Positions 50,716 to 59,573 of a stretch of 64,000 nucleotides of DNA are shown here, piece after piece. How positions within the stretch are numbered: position 1 is the stretch's first letter; the number at the start of each line of letters is the position of its first letter. Both the position numbers and the translations under genes were made by a program. Source of the stretch: Fretibacterium fastidiosum (GTDB lineage Bacteria; Synergistota; Synergistia; Synergistales; Aminobacteriaceae); assembly GCF_964642095.1 (NCBI RefSeq), contig NZ_OZ209244.1, positions 1,178,001 to 1,242,000 on the forward strand. Reading direction: 5' to 3'. The notes under the pieces were generated by a model that did not search any database, had not been told where the DNA came from, and worked only from the letters and a program-made list of their open reading frames with translations.

Positions 50716-51038
50716 CCCTCAGGGGCAGGGTTCGGGGCGGCGGGTTCCGCCGGCTTGCGGGGCGCAGCGGCCGCGATGAAGCGGCTCGCGGAGAACGCTC
50801 CAGCCGTCGCCCCGGCCCTCCACGCCGCCGCGCGCTCCTCGGCGGCCCTCCTCTGGTCGGCCAGCCGCTCGGCGATGCGGCGCTCGATGTCGTCTCGCGC
50901 CCCCTCTTCCGCAACCTGAGGCGTCCCCACTGCCTCATCCCTCTCGGCCTCGAGGGCGAGCTTCAGGCTCTCGTCGCGCTCCCTCTCCCGCCGCTCCATC
51001 GCCTTCTTGATGTTGTCGATTCCCCTCAGTCCGGGCAT
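50691..51038 (-). CDS. Small charged coiled-coil protein of unknown function
   Basis: A 115-residue protein starting MPGLRGIDNIKKAMERRERE at ATG 51038 with AAAGGGACG upstream. About residues 8-80 are a long charged helix (DESLKLALEAERDEAVG; DDIERRIAERLADQRRAAEE), followed by an Ala/Pro tail. The final residues (PEGQPPFQGG) are encoded by dispersed repeat sequence, so the original C-terminus may have been replaced. Not recognised. A TATAAT near 51079 on this strand supports expression. Confidence 0.5.
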   Translation of the reverse strand: MPGLRGIDNIKKAMERRERERDESLKLALEAERDEAVGTPQVAEEGARDDIERRIAERLADQRRAAEERAAAWRAGATAGAFSASRFIAAAAPRKPAEPAAPNPAPEGQPPFQGG

Positions 51039-51552
51039 GCTATCGTCCCTTTCGGCTTGTGCTGCCTTCACCGACATTATACTCGACGGGAGGCGGATCG
51101 ATGTTCCCCCAGAGGCGCGCCGCGTGCCGCAGGCTCCTTCTGCTATAATGAGGCTGCATTTCAAGCCGGAGGAGGGGAGCTCAATGGGCGGTTTCAGCTG
51201 ACGCGTCGACGGAGGATGCACGGGCTGCATTTCGTCGGGCTCCCCTGTCCTTTAATCCCCCCTGATCACCCTGCCCGCAGTTCCAAGTTCCCAATCCATC
51301 GATCCTTCGTCGTTTTTGCCCGCCCTGCCCGACGTCTGGCTGTGCACGCCCTCGTTGCGGCTGGCTGCTCGTCGACGGATGGATGATGGGAAAGTGGAAT
51401 AAGCCTCCGGCGCGTCCTCCCACGGGGACGCGCGGTGCGCTGCGGCTTGCCCGAATAGGAAGGCGGCTCGCCGTTTCGACGAGGCCAAAGCGAGAGAAAC
51501 GTTGCGAAAGGTCACAAGAGAAATGACGAAGATACGGAAAGGAACGAAAACC
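51039..51552. promoter_or_regulatory. Divergent region with long possible pst leader
   Basis: TATAAT on the minus strand near 51079 serves the small coiled-coil gene. TATAAT at 51144-51149 on the plus strand, followed by GAGGCTGCATTT, would give a 400-nt leader for pstS. A five-codon frame (ATGGGCGGTTTCAGCTGA at 51184) follows a GGAGGAGGGGAG site. A GC-rich hairpin (GCGCGTCC/GGGGACGCGC) lies at about 51409-51434. No Pho-box-like repeat was identified and no longer gene is supported. Confidence 0.4.
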
Positions 51553-52392
51553 ATGCTCAAGACGTTTGGAAGAGTTTTTGCCCTGTGCGCTCTGCTCCTG
51601 GCCGCCGCCGTGGCGGAGGCCGAGCCCCTCGACGCCTTCAAGGACCTCGAGGGCACGCTGGACATCGCCGGAGGGACGGCCCACATCCCCGTGATGACTC
51701 AGGCGGCCCAGGACATCATGACTTTCAACCCGAAGATCCGCATCACCGTTGCTGGCGGCGGCAGCGGCGTCGGGGTCAAACAGGTTGGCGAGGGCCTGGC
51801 CGGCATCGGCAACACGGGCCGCCCCCTCAAGGAGAAGGAGGTCGAGCAGTACGGGCTCAAGAGCCACCCCTTCGCCATCGACGGGGTGGCTCTGGCGGTT
51901 CACCCGGACAATCCGGTCAAGAGCTTGACGGGGGAGCAGGTGGCAAAGATTTACACCGGCGAGATCAAGGACTGGAAGGACCTGGGCGGAGAGCCTGGAG
52001 CCATCGACGTCTACGGACGCGAGGACGGCAGCGGCACGAGGGAGACCTTCACCGATAAGCTGCTGGGCAAGGCGGAGCTGGCCCCCACGGTCAACGTCGT
52101 GAGCTCCAACGGCGCGATGAAGACCGCCATCGCCCAGGACCCGCGGGCCATCGGCTACGTGGGCATCGGACACCTGGATCAGACCATCGCCGGGGTTGCC
52201 ATCGACGGGCACGTCCCCTCCCAGGAGAACGCGGCGTCCGGTGAGTACCCCGTCGTGCGCCAGCTCTTCATGAACACCAGGGGAGAGCCTTCGGGCCTCA
52301 CGGCGGCCTTCATCGACTATATCTACAGCGACGCGGGGGCGAAGATCATCGAGAAGAGCGGCTACATCCCCATCCCCAGGTCGGGGAAGTAG
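51553..52392 (+). CDS. pstS: Phosphate ABC transporter, substrate-binding protein
   Basis: A 279-residue periplasmic phosphate-binding protein. Signal peptide MLKTFGRVFALCALLLAAAV-AEA. Binding-site segments of the PstS family are visible: IAGGTAHIPVMTQAAQDIMT, VAGGGSGVGVKQVGEGLAGI, YGREDGSGTRETFTDKLLG (oxyanion-binding SGTR) and AIGYVGIGHLD. ATG at 51553 follows AAAGGAAC; upstream in-frame starts lack a signal peptide at the end. First gene of pstSCAB; phoU is not present. Confidence 0.93.
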   Translation: MLKTFGRVFALCALLLAAAVAEAEPLDAFKDLEGTLDIAGGTAHIPVMTQAAQDIMTFNPKIRITVAGGGSGVGVKQVGEGLAGIGNTGRPLKEKEVEQYGLKSHPFAIDGVALAVHPDNPVKSLTGEQVAKIYTGEIKDWKDLGGEPGAIDVYGREDGSGTRETFTDKLLGKAELAPTVNVVSSNGAMKTAIAQDPRAIGYVGIGHLDQTIAGVAIDGHVPSQENAASGEYPVVRQLFMNTRGEPSGLTAAFIDYIYSDAGAKIIEKSGYIPIPRSGK

Positions 52393-52396
52393 CGCC

Positions 52397-53272
52397 GTGC
52401 GCTGTGGAGCCGTTCGGGACGGGGACCGGGAGGTCCCCGTCCTCCTGCGCGCCCTGGCGCTCTCCGTGTCGGGCCTCCTGGGGACCGTCATCGCCTTCAT
52501 CCTGATCTCGGGCCTCGCCGCCCTGCTGGAGGGGCGGGGCCTGGCCCTCCTGGGGCGCCTCTGGAACCCGGCAGGAGGCCGCTTCGGCATCCTGCCCATG
52601 GTCCACGCCTCGGTCCTGCTGGCGCTCTCCTCGCTCCTCCTGGGCTGGCTCCTGTCGCTGGGCTGCTGCTGTATGCTGAACGGCATAGCGCCGCGTCCCC
52701 TCGCGGCCCTCCTGATGGGGTGTTTGAGGCTGATGACGGCGGTGCCCACCGTGGTCTACGGCTTCGCCGCCGTCTTCCTCCTCGTGCCGCTTATCCGTGG
52801 GGCTCTGGGAGGGACGGGCTTCTGCTGGCTGGCGGCGTGCCTCATCCTGACGCTCCAGGGCCTGCCCACCATGACCTTCGTCATGGACGGCGCGGTCCGG
52901 AGCTTGGTGGCGCAGACGTCGCTGACCGCGGCCGCCCTGGGCATGACGCCCCTGGAGTGCCTGAGCCGCGTCGCCCTGCCCCTGGCGAAGCGCTCCATGC
53001 TGTCCGCCGCCGTGCTGGGCCTGGGCCGTGCGCTGGGGGACGCGCTGATCCCCACGATGCTGGCCGGCAACGCCATCCAGTTCGCCCTCTCGCCCCTGAG
53101 CTCCATGCGAACGCTCACGGCCCACATCGCCCTGGTCCTGTCGAGCGACATCGGCGGCGGCGAGCACCTGTCGCTGCTCCTGGCGGGGGCGCTGCTCCTC
53201 CTGGCCTGCGCCGCGTTCAGCCTGGCGGCCCGGCGCCTGTCCCGGGAGGCGTCGGGGGACGTCAGGCCATGA
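52397..53272 (+). CDS. pstC: Phosphate ABC transporter permease PstC
   Basis: A 291-residue inner-membrane permease with about six helices. The ABC permease (EAA) loop is AALGMTPLECLSRVALPLAK followed by GLGRALGDALIPTMLAGN. The GTG at 52397 lies five bases after pstS, and its TGA overlaps the pstA ATG. Pairs with PstA to form the phosphate channel. Confidence 0.9.
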   Translation: MRCGAVRDGDREVPVLLRALALSVSGLLGTVIAFILISGLAALLEGRGLALLGRLWNPAGGRFGILPMVHASVLLALSSLLLGWLLSLGCCCMLNGIAPRPLAALLMGCLRLMTAVPTVVYGFAAVFLLVPLIRGALGGTGFCWLAACLILTLQGLPTMTFVMDGAVRSLVAQTSLTAAALGMTPLECLSRVALPLAKRSMLSAAVLGLGRALGDALIPTMLAGNAIQFALSPLSSMRTLTAHIALVLSSDIGGGEHLSLLLAGALLLLACAAFSLAARRLSREASGDVRP

Positions 53273-54177
53273 GGGCGCGCTTTCTTCGGGAGAAGCTCCT
53301 GCTGGCCCTGGGGTGGACCGCGATGCTGGGGACGCTCCTCTCCCTGTCGGGGCTGGTCCTCTTCCTGCTGGTGCGGGGGCTCCCTGCGGTGAACCTGAGG
53401 CTGTTCTTCGGCAGCACGCCCCCCCTCGATGCGATCCTCGCGGTCCGGCCCGTGTGGGGCGGCATCTGGCCCGCGGCTGCGGGGACGCTGTTCCTGCTGG
53501 CCGTCACGATGTCCCTGGCGTTGGCGCCGGGCCTGGCCTGCGGCGTCTACCTGGCCTGCTTCGCGGGGCGCAGGGAGAGGGACTGGATCGGCGGGTGCGT
53601 GGACGTGCTGGCGGGGGTCCCCTCCATCGTGATGGGGCTCTTCGGCCTTCAACTGATCATCCTGCTGCGCCGGACGTTCCTGCCGCAGGGGACCACCTGC
53701 CTGCTGCTGGCGGCCTTCTGCCTCGCCGTTTTGGTCCTGCCCGTGCTGGTGACGTCGGTCCGGGCCGCCCTGGAGGCGCTGCCCCAGGGGCTGACGCTCA
53801 CGGCCAGCGCCCTGGGCATGACACGGGGACAGGCCGTCCTTCGTCTGCTGCTGCCTGCGGCCGCTCCTGGGATCCTGGGCGGAGTCATCCTGGCGATGGG
53901 GCGCGCCATGGAGGACACGGCCGTCATCATGCTGACGGGGGCCGTGGCTAACGCGGGGCTGCCCGCAGGGCTGACCTCCAAGTTCGAGGCGCTCCCCTTT
54001 AAGGTCTACTACACCGCGGCGCAGTATTCGGGGCCGGAGGAGCTGTCTCAGGGGTTTGGCACGGCCTCCGTCCTGCTCCTGCTCTCTGCGGCGCTGATCC
54101 TGGGCGCGCGTGCGCTGCAGGGACGGCTGACGCAGCGCTGGCGGGGTGCGGCCGGGAGGGGAGGGATCGGAGCGTGA
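53269..54177 (+). CDS. pstA: Phosphate ABC transporter permease PstA
   Basis: A 302-residue permease starting MRARFLREKLLLALGWTAML. Typical PstA elements are GVYLACFAGRRERDWIGGCV DVLAGVPSIVMGLFG, the EAA loop SALGMTRGQAVLRLLLPAAA, and ILAMGRAMEDTAVIMLTGAV. The ATG overlaps the pstC stop and its own TGA overlaps the pstB GTG. The start inside a longer open frame is set by the ATGA coupling and the membrane-protein N-terminus. Confidence 0.92.
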   Translation: MRARFLREKLLLALGWTAMLGTLLSLSGLVLFLLVRGLPAVNLRLFFGSTPPLDAILAVRPVWGGIWPAAAGTLFLLAVTMSLALAPGLACGVYLACFAGRRERDWIGGCVDVLAGVPSIVMGLFGLQLIILLRRTFLPQGTTCLLLAAFCLAVLVLPVLVTSVRAALEALPQGLTLTASALGMTRGQAVLRLLLPAAAPGILGGVILAMGRAMEDTAVIMLTGAVANAGLPAGLTSKFEALPFKVYYTAAQYSGPEELSQGFGTASVLLLLSAALILGARALQGRLTQRWRGAAGRGGIGA

Positions 54178-54947
54178 ACGACCTCTCGTCCTGCGCGGAA
54201 CTCCGCGGCCTCGCCGTGTCCTTCTTCGGGCGGCCGGTGCTGAAGGGCCTGGACGTCCGCTTCCCGGCGCGAAGGATCAGCGTCATCCTGGGACGGTCCG
54301 GGTCCGGGAAGTCCACGCTGCTGCGCTCCATCAATCGGCTGAACGAGTGTTTCGAAGGGTATGAGGAGGAGGGAGAGGTTCGCGTCCTGCTGGGCGGGGC
54401 GATGCGCCCCACGCGGGGGGACGGCGCGCCCTCCCCGCACGAGTTGAGGCGGCGGGTGGGCATGGTCTTTCAGTCCCCCAACCCCTTGCCGATGAGCATC
54501 CGGCGCAACCTGACCCTGCCTCTTGAGCTGGCGTCCTCCGCGCGACCCTCGAGGCAGGAGGTTCGAGAGAAGCTCCAGGGGGCCCTGGAGCAGACGGGCC
54601 TCTGGGACGAGGTGCGGGACCGGCTGGACGCCCCCGCAGCCTCCCTCTCCGGTGGGCAGCAGCAGCGCCTCTGTCTGGCGCGGGCGCTGACCCTGGGGCC
54701 GGAGCTCCTGCTGCTGGACGAGCCGACCTCCTCCCTGGATCGGGCCGCGGCGGCGCGGATCGAGGACATGCTCCTGTCCATGAGGGACCGCGTCTCCATC
54801 GTCCTGGTGTCCCACAGCCTGACCCAGGCGCGCCGCCTGGCGGACTTCGCCGTCGTGCTGGCCGAGGGGCGCCTGCTCCGCACCTTCGACGCTCCGTCCC
54901 TGGGGGCGGCCATCGACGACGGTTCCCTGGTGCGCGAGGTCTTCTAG
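54174..54947 (+). CDS. pstB: Phosphate ABC transporter ATP-binding protein
   Basis: A 257-residue ATPase powering phosphate uptake. Walker A is ILGRSGSGKSTLLRSINRLN, Q-loop VGMVFQSPNPLPMSI, signature LSGGQQQRLCLARAL, Walker B LLLLDEPTSSLD, H-loop LVSHSLTQA. The RSINRLNE segment after Walker A is diagnostic for PstB. GTG at 54174 overlaps the pstA stop (GTGA). Ends at a strong bidirectional terminator. Confidence 0.95.
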   Translation: MNDLSSCAELRGLAVSFFGRPVLKGLDVRFPARRISVILGRSGSGKSTLLRSINRLNECFEGYEEEGEVRVLLGGAMRPTRGDGAPSPHELRRRVGMVFQSPNPLPMSIRRNLTLPLELASSARPSRQEVREKLQGALEQTGLWDEVRDRLDAPAASLSGGQQQRLCLARALTLGPELLLLDEPTSSLDRAAAARIEDMLLSMRDRVSIVLVSHSLTQARRLADFAVVLAEGRLLRTFDAPSLGAAIDDGSLVREVF

Positions 54948-54949
54948 GG

Positions 54950-54978
54950 AGCGCCCTGCGCGTAACGCGCAGGGCGCT
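54950..54978. terminator. Bidirectional terminator between pstB and the Mrp-type gene
   Basis: AGCGCCCTGCGCG TAA CGCGCAGGGCGCT, a perfect 13-bp stem with a three-base loop between two convergent genes. The T-runs are short on both sides. Confidence 0.8.
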
Positions 54979-54991
54979 TCTCCTCCGGCTT

Positions 54992-55831
54992 TTAGGCGTG
55001 CGCCCCCTTGCCCGACCGCTGGATCGCGTCCAGGATATCGTCGAGCCATGGACCCTCCAGGTCCTCGACCCGCCCTCGGTCGCAGAGCTCCGCAAAGTGC
55101 GGGTCCATGGGGATGTGGGCCACGGCACCAACGCCGAGGGCCCTGGCCTCCTCCCCCGCGTGGCCGCGGCCGAAGATGTGGTGCCGCTTTCCGCAGTCGG
55201 GGCACTCGAAGTACGCCATGTTCTCCACGATGCCCAGGACGGGGATCTTCATGAGGCGGGCCATGTGAAACGCCTTCTTCACGATGAGCCCCACGAGCTC
55301 CTGAGGCGAGGTCACGACGACGATGCCGCTCACGGGGAGGGACTGAAAGACCGTCAGGGGGACGTCGCCCGTTCCGGGCGGCATGTCCACGAACAGGCAG
55401 TCCAGCTCCCCCCAGTCCACGTCCTCCCAGAACTGGGTGACCGTCCCCGCGATGACGGGCCCCCGCCACACGACGGGGTCCTCCTCCCGTGGCAGGCAGA
55501 GATTCATGGAGATGACCTCCGTGCCGTCCCGCGTGACGGCGGGGAGGATGGCCTTGCCATCGGAGAAGACCTTCTCGTGGAGGCCGAACATCTTGGGGAT
55601 GGAGGGGCCGGTGATGTCCGCGTCCAAAATCCCCGTCCGCATCCCCCGCCTCCTGCCCCCGGAGGCCAGGAGGGCGGTCACCAGGGATTTGCCGACGCCG
55701 CCCTTGCCGCTGACAACGCCCACCACGCGCGCCACCCTGTTCTCCTGTTTGGCTGCCGCCCTTGCCGCCGCCGCCGGCGCCGCGCAGCCCGCGGCGCAGT
55801 GATCGCAGTTGTGATCGCAGTGCTCGCTCAT
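54992..55831 (-). CDS. Mrp/NBP35-family P-loop ATPase
   Basis: A 279-residue ApbC/Mrp-type iron-sulfur cluster carrier. It has the deviant Walker A VVSGKGGVGKSLVTALLA, ILDADITGPSIPKMFG, FVDMPPGTGDVPLT and the cluster-binding CxxC in YFECPDCGKRHH. The N-terminus MSEHCDHNCDHCAAGCAAP is Cys/His-rich, as in NBP35-like members that bind a second cluster. ATG at 55831 follows AAAGGAG. Expected to deliver Fe-S clusters in the cytoplasm, relevant for the radical-SAM and citrate-pathway enzymes of an anaerobe. Confidence 0.92.
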   Translation of the reverse strand: MSEHCDHNCDHCAAGCAAPAAAARAAAKQENRVARVVGVVSGKGGVGKSLVTALLASGGRRRGMRTGILDADITGPSIPKMFGLHEKVFSDGKAILPAVTRDGTEVISMNLCLPREEDPVVWRGPVIAGTVTQFWEDVDWGELDCLFVDMPPGTGDVPLTVFQSLPVSGIVVVTSPQELVGLIVKKAFHMARLMKIPVLGIVENMAYFECPDCGKRHHIFGRGHAGEEARALGVGAVAHIPMDPHFAELCDRGRVEDLEGPWLDDILDAIQRSGKGAHA

Positions 55832-55937
55832 GTGACCTGCTCCTTTGCTGTTTCGCCCGCCGCTGCATCCTTAAATTCAAAATTCAAAGACCGGATTCAA
55901 AGACGAGGGCGGCTTCGTCAAAACGGACATCTCATAT

Positions 55938-55943
55938 TATAAT
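55938..55943 (+). promoter_or_regulatory. Candidate -10 element for the tct-cit operon
   Basis: TATAAT in an AT-rich patch 100 bases before tctC. Just upstream, ATTCAAA is repeated three times (about 55875-55905), a possible operator. The -35 is weak. Confidence 0.5.
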
Positions 55944-56042
55944 ATAAGACGACCTGCGCCGCGCGGGCGGCGAGGTGCGGCCATCCTTTCACGTTTCAAT
56001 TTTCTGGAGCTTGTGTCGTTTTGGAGAGGGAGGGAATTTGTT

Positions 56043-57032
56043 GTGAGAAAGTTCCTGTGTGCGCTGTTGGCGCTGGCGCTGGTGTCGGTCGGTGCGGCGG
56101 GGGCGTCGGCGGAGTGGAAGTTCGAGCGCAAGGTGGACCTGGTCTGCCCCTGGGGCGTCGGCGGGGGCGCGGACAGCACGCTCCGGCCCATGGCCGCCCT
56201 GCTGAAGGACATCCTGGGCGTTCAGGTGGAGGTCGTCAACGTCGAGGGCGGAAGCGGGGTCAACGGCGTGGAGTACACCTACAAGCAGCCGGCCGATGGC
56301 TACACCTTCATGCTGGGCACGCAGAGCCTGATCATGCAGGACCTGCAGGGTGCCACGTCCATGAACTTCAAAGACGAGTTCATCCCCATCGTGAAGCTGG
56401 TCCACTCCATCAACATCATCGCCGGCTCGAAGAAGGCCATGGAGGCGAAGGGCTATCATAACTTCTCCGAGCTGTACGAGTACGCCAAGGCGCACCCCTA
56501 CGAGGTGAGCGTCGGCATGTTGACGGTGACGGGCGCGGACGGCGCCTCCCTGCGCCAGACGCTGGAGGGCCTCTCCGTCAACGAGGTCGCCTACGGCGGC
56601 GGCGCCGAGATGAACTCGGCCCTCGTCGGCGGGCACATCGACATGATGATCACCGGCACGGACGAGATCGCGGGTCTGATCAAGGCGGGGGACATCGTCC
56701 CGCTGTGCGCCATCAGCGAGAAGCGCATGAAGCTCTACCCGGACATGCAGTGCACGGGCGAGCTGGGCATCAACTCCTACATCGGCACCTGGCGCGGCAT
56801 CTTCGCCAAGAAGGGGACGCCCCAGGAGGCCATCGACGCGCTGCTTGCGGCCGTCAAACAGGCCGTCGAAACGCAGACATGGCAGGACTTCCTGAAGGCC
56901 GGAGCCTACGACGAGCGCCCTGGCTTCGCCGGGCCTGAGGAGTTTGGCCAGCTCTTCGAGAGCGAGTACAAGGCCTTCACGGACTACCTGAAGTCCGAGG
57001 AAGTCCTGAAGAAGGACTACTACGCGAAGTAG
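56043..57032 (+). CDS. tctC: Tripartite tricarboxylate transporter substrate-binding protein
   Basis: A 329-residue periplasmic binding protein of the TctC/Bug family. Signal peptide RKFLCALLALALVSVGAAGA-SAE. The family opening is KVDLVCPWGVGGGADSTLRP followed by VEVVNVEGGSGVNGVEYTYK and ADGYTFMLGTQS; GGGAEMNSALVGGHIDMMIT is the typical ligand loop. GTG at 56043 has GGAGGG seven bases upstream. Feeds citrate-like substrates to TctAB and lies directly upstream of citrate lyase genes. Confidence 0.92.
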   Translation: MRKFLCALLALALVSVGAAGASAEWKFERKVDLVCPWGVGGGADSTLRPMAALLKDILGVQVEVVNVEGGSGVNGVEYTYKQPADGYTFMLGTQSLIMQDLQGATSMNFKDEFIPIVKLVHSINIIAGSKKAMEAKGYHNFSELYEYAKAHPYEVSVGMLTVTGADGASLRQTLEGLSVNEVAYGGGAEMNSALVGGHIDMMITGTDEIAGLIKAGDIVPLCAISEKRMKLYPDMQCTGELGINSYIGTWRGIFAKKGTPQEAIDALLAAVKQAVETQTWQDFLKAGAYDERPGFAGPEEFGQLFESEYKAFTDYLKSEEVLKKDYYAK

Positions 57033-57048
57033 TGGAGAACCTTTGACG

Positions 57049-57082
57049 AAGGGGGCCGGGGCTTTTCTGCCCCACCCCCTTT
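57049..57082 (+). promoter_or_regulatory. Intra-operon hairpin between tctC and tctB
   Basis: AAGGGGGCCGGGGC pairs with GCCCCACCCCCTTT across TTTTCT. It has the form of a leaky terminator or mRNA stabiliser and would give more TctC than membrane subunits, as is common for binding-protein transporters (inference). Confidence 0.6.
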
Positions 57083-57110
57083 GCTGTATCCGGGAAGGGG
57101 TGCGGAACCG

Positions 57111-57656
57111 TTGTTTGAGCTGATTTGCAACGCGCTTTTGTGGCTGGCGCTCCTCTACGTGTACTTCTTCCACGTGACGGAGGCGCCGATCCCCGTCAAG
57201 GTTCAGAAAAACCCGTATGCGCTGAGCCCGGACGTCTGGCCCAAGGCCATCGTCATCCTGCTGCTCGTCTTCATCGCCGTCAACATCGTCCGAATCCTCC
57301 GCAGGAACCGGGACAATCCGGACTTCTCCCTGAGGGGCTTCGGGGTCCGCTCCGCCGAGTTCCTCAAGAGCCGCACGTTCCTGGGCATCCTCCTGGTGCT
57401 GGGGGCCAGCTTTGCCCTGGAGCCGCTGGGCTTCATGGGGACGTGCTTCCTGATGCTCCTCCTCTACGGGCTGCTCCTGGGCGACCGCCGCGTCCTGCGG
57501 CTCGTCGTCCTGTCGGCGGCGGTCACCGTGCTGCTCTACGCGGTGTTCGGCGTCCTCCTGTCCGTCAACCTTCCTCGCGGCACGCTCCCCCAGGCGCGGG
57601 ATTTCGCCCTGTACGTCGAGTCGCTGATCGCGCGGGCGCAGGCCGCGATCTTCTAA
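57111..57656 (+). CDS. tctB: Tripartite tricarboxylate transporter small membrane subunit
   Basis: A 181-residue protein with four predicted transmembrane helices (ICNALLWLALLYVYFFHV, IVILLLVFIAVNIVRIL, LGILLVLGASFALEPLGFMG, LVVLSAAVTVLLYAVFGVLL), the TctB layout including the SPDVWPKAI motif between the first two helices. TTG at 57111 lies ten bases after GGAAGGGG; an upstream TTG at 57081 is inside the hairpin and less likely. Partner of TctA. Confidence 0.85.
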   Translation: MFELICNALLWLALLYVYFFHVTEAPIPVKVQKNPYALSPDVWPKAIVILLLVFIAVNIVRILRRNRDNPDFSLRGFGVRSAEFLKSRTFLGILLVLGASFALEPLGFMGTCFLMLLLYGLLLGDRRVLRLVVLSAAVTVLLYAVFGVLLSVNLPRGTLPQARDFALYVESLIARAQAAIF

Positions 57657-57679
57657 ATCCTTTCGGGAGGTGAGAGAAA

Positions 57680-59188
57680 ATGTCCACATGGGAATTGCTT
57701 CAGAGCGGGTTCGGCGTCCTGATGGACCCCTATACGTTCATGATGATGGCCTTCGCCATCGTCGTGGGGACGCTCTTCGGCGCGCTGCCGGGCGTCAGCG
57801 CCACGATGGCCGTGGCCCTGGGCCTGCCCTTCACCTACAGCATGAAGCCCGTTCCGGCCATCGTCTTTCTGGTCGCCGTCTACTGTTCCTCCATCACGGG
57901 CGGCAGCATCACGGCGATCCTGTTCAAGATACCCGGCGTGCCGTCCAGCGCCCCCACGACGTTCGACGGCTACCCCATGGCCCAGCGCGGCGAGGCGGGA
58001 AAGGCGCTCGGCATCGCGCTCGGCAGCTCGGCCATCGGCGGTCTGGTGTCCGCGTTCTGTATGCTCCTGCTCTCCCCGCAGCTGACGCAGGCGGCGCTCT
58101 CCTTCAGTCCGGCGGATATCTTCGCCATCACGTTCATGGGGCTGTCCATCCTGACCTGCCTCGACTCCAGGAACATCCTCCGCACGGTGATCTCCGGCCT
58201 GCTGGGGCTGCTTCTGGCCTGTGTCGGGCAGGACACGATGTACGCCGTGCAGCGCATGACGTTCGGCTCGACGCAGCTGATCGCGGGGCTTGAGATGATC
58301 CCCGTCCTCATCGGCATCTTTGCCGTGACGGAGGTGCTGAAGCAGACGGGGACGGACAGGCGCCTGAAGGCGGAGCAGGGCGTGGGGGGCGGCAGCGTCA
58401 GCACGAAGATGCCCTCGGTGAGCGAGTGGTGGGGCATCAAGTGGCTCCTCGCGCGGTGTTCCGTCATCGGCACGATCATCGGTATCCTGCCCGGGGCGGG
58501 GGCGACCATCGCCTCCTTCCTGTGCTACTCGACGGAGACGAAGCTGTCGAAGTACCCGGAGAAGTTCGGCACGGGCATCATCGACGGCATCGCCGCCTCC
58601 GAGACGGCGAACAACGCCGCCACGGGCGGCTCCATGGTGCCCCTGCTCTCGCTCGGCATCCCCGGCGGCAACGCGGCGGCCGTCATGATGAGCGCGCTGG
58701 TCCTGAAGGGCGTCCAACTGGGGCCGCTCCTTCTGAAGAACCAGCCGGAGTACCTCAGCGCGACGTTCGCCTCCATGTTCGTCACGAACATCCTGATGGT
58801 CGTGGTGGCCATCTTCATCGCGCGGATCTTCGCCAAGGTCCTGGCGGTGCCGTACTCCTACCTGGGGCCCATCATCATCATGCTGGCCCTCATCGGCTCC
58901 TACGCCACGAACATGAGCATCGCGGACGTCAAGATCATGGCCGTGGCGGGCATCGCCGGCCTGGCGTTCTCCGCCTGCCGCTTCAACAGCGCCGCGCTGA
59001 TCCTGGGCCTCGTGCTGGGCACGATATGCGAGGGCAACTTCAGCCGCGCCTTCACCCTCTCCCACGCGAACCTCGCCGCGATGTTCGCCCGCCCCGTGGC
59101 CGGCACGCTGATGGCCGTCAGCGTCGTGCTGCTGCTCTACCCGGTGGTTGCGCCCCTCTTCAAAAAGGGCTGCAAGGGCGAAGCGTGA
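57680..59188 (+). CDS. tctA: Tripartite tricarboxylate transporter large membrane subunit
   Basis: A 502-residue TctA-family permease with about 11-12 helices. Diagnostic segments are FGALPGVSATMAVALGLPFT, YCSSITGGSITAILFKIPGV (the G-G-S-I-T-A-I-L motif) and the repeated-half signature GAGATIASFLCYSTETKLSK, with GIAASETANNAATGGSMVPL LSLGIPG. ATG at 57680 follows GGGAGGTGAG. Imports tricarboxylates using TctC and an ion gradient. Confidence 0.95.
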   Translation: MSTWELLQSGFGVLMDPYTFMMMAFAIVVGTLFGALPGVSATMAVALGLPFTYSMKPVPAIVFLVAVYCSSITGGSITAILFKIPGVPSSAPTTFDGYPMAQRGEAGKALGIALGSSAIGGLVSAFCMLLLSPQLTQAALSFSPADIFAITFMGLSILTCLDSRNILRTVISGLLGLLLACVGQDTMYAVQRMTFGSTQLIAGLEMIPVLIGIFAVTEVLKQTGTDRRLKAEQGVGGGSVSTKMPSVSEWWGIKWLLARCSVIGTIIGILPGAGATIASFLCYSTETKLSKYPEKFGTGIIDGIAASETANNAATGGSMVPLLSLGIPGGNAAAVMMSALVLKGVQLGPLLLKNQPEYLSATFASMFVTNILMVVVAIFIARIFAKVLAVPYSYLGPIIIMLALIGSYATNMSIADVKIMAVAGIAGLAFSACRFNSAALILGLVLGTICEGNFSRAFTLSHANLAAMFARPVAGTLMAVSVVLLLYPVVAPLFKKGCKGEA

Positions 59189-59264
59189 GGGGCCGGCGCC
59201 GTTCTGACCTCGGAGGACGCTGCCGGAAGGGGGCGTTCGTCGAATTTGTCCATGGAGGTGTGCG

Positions 59265-59573
59265 ATGGAACTGAAGACGACGGGGGTGGCGGGCACGCTG
59301 GAGTCCAGTGACGTCATGGTCACCCTTGAGCCGGCCGACTCCGGCGGGATCAAGCTCCTTTTGGAGAGCACGGTCCTGAAGCAGTACGGGCGGCAGATTC
59401 GGGAGACGACGCTCGCCACGCTGGAGCGCCTGGGCGTGAGGAACGCCGGCGTCACCGTGAACGACCACGGCGCGCTGGACTGCACCATCAAGGCGCGCAT
59501 CGAGTGCGCCTACTACCGTGGCTGCGGGTGCGGCCCGGACGACAGGATTCCCTGGGGAGGTGATGTGCGATGA
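59265..59573 (+). CDS. citD: Citrate lyase acyl carrier protein (gamma subunit)
   Basis: A 102-residue CitD. The N-terminal AGTLESSDVMVTLEP carries the Ser that receives the 2'-(5''-phosphoribosyl)-3'-dephospho-CoA group; VNDHGALDCTIKARIECAYY is the conserved C-terminal half. ATG at 59265 follows GGAGGTG. The TGA overlaps the citE ATG by four bases. Needs CitG/CitX and CitC for activation, which are not in the window. Confidence 0.93.
   Translation: MELKTTGVAGTLESSDVMVTLEPADSGGIKLLLESTVLKQYGRQIRETTLATLERLGVRNAGVTVNDHGALDCTIKARIECAYYRGCGCGPDDRIPWGGDVR

Noticed and set aside
51382..51525. 47-codon frame upstream of pstS
   Set aside because: Arg-rich, overlaps the likely leader hairpin and lacks a good ribosome-binding site.
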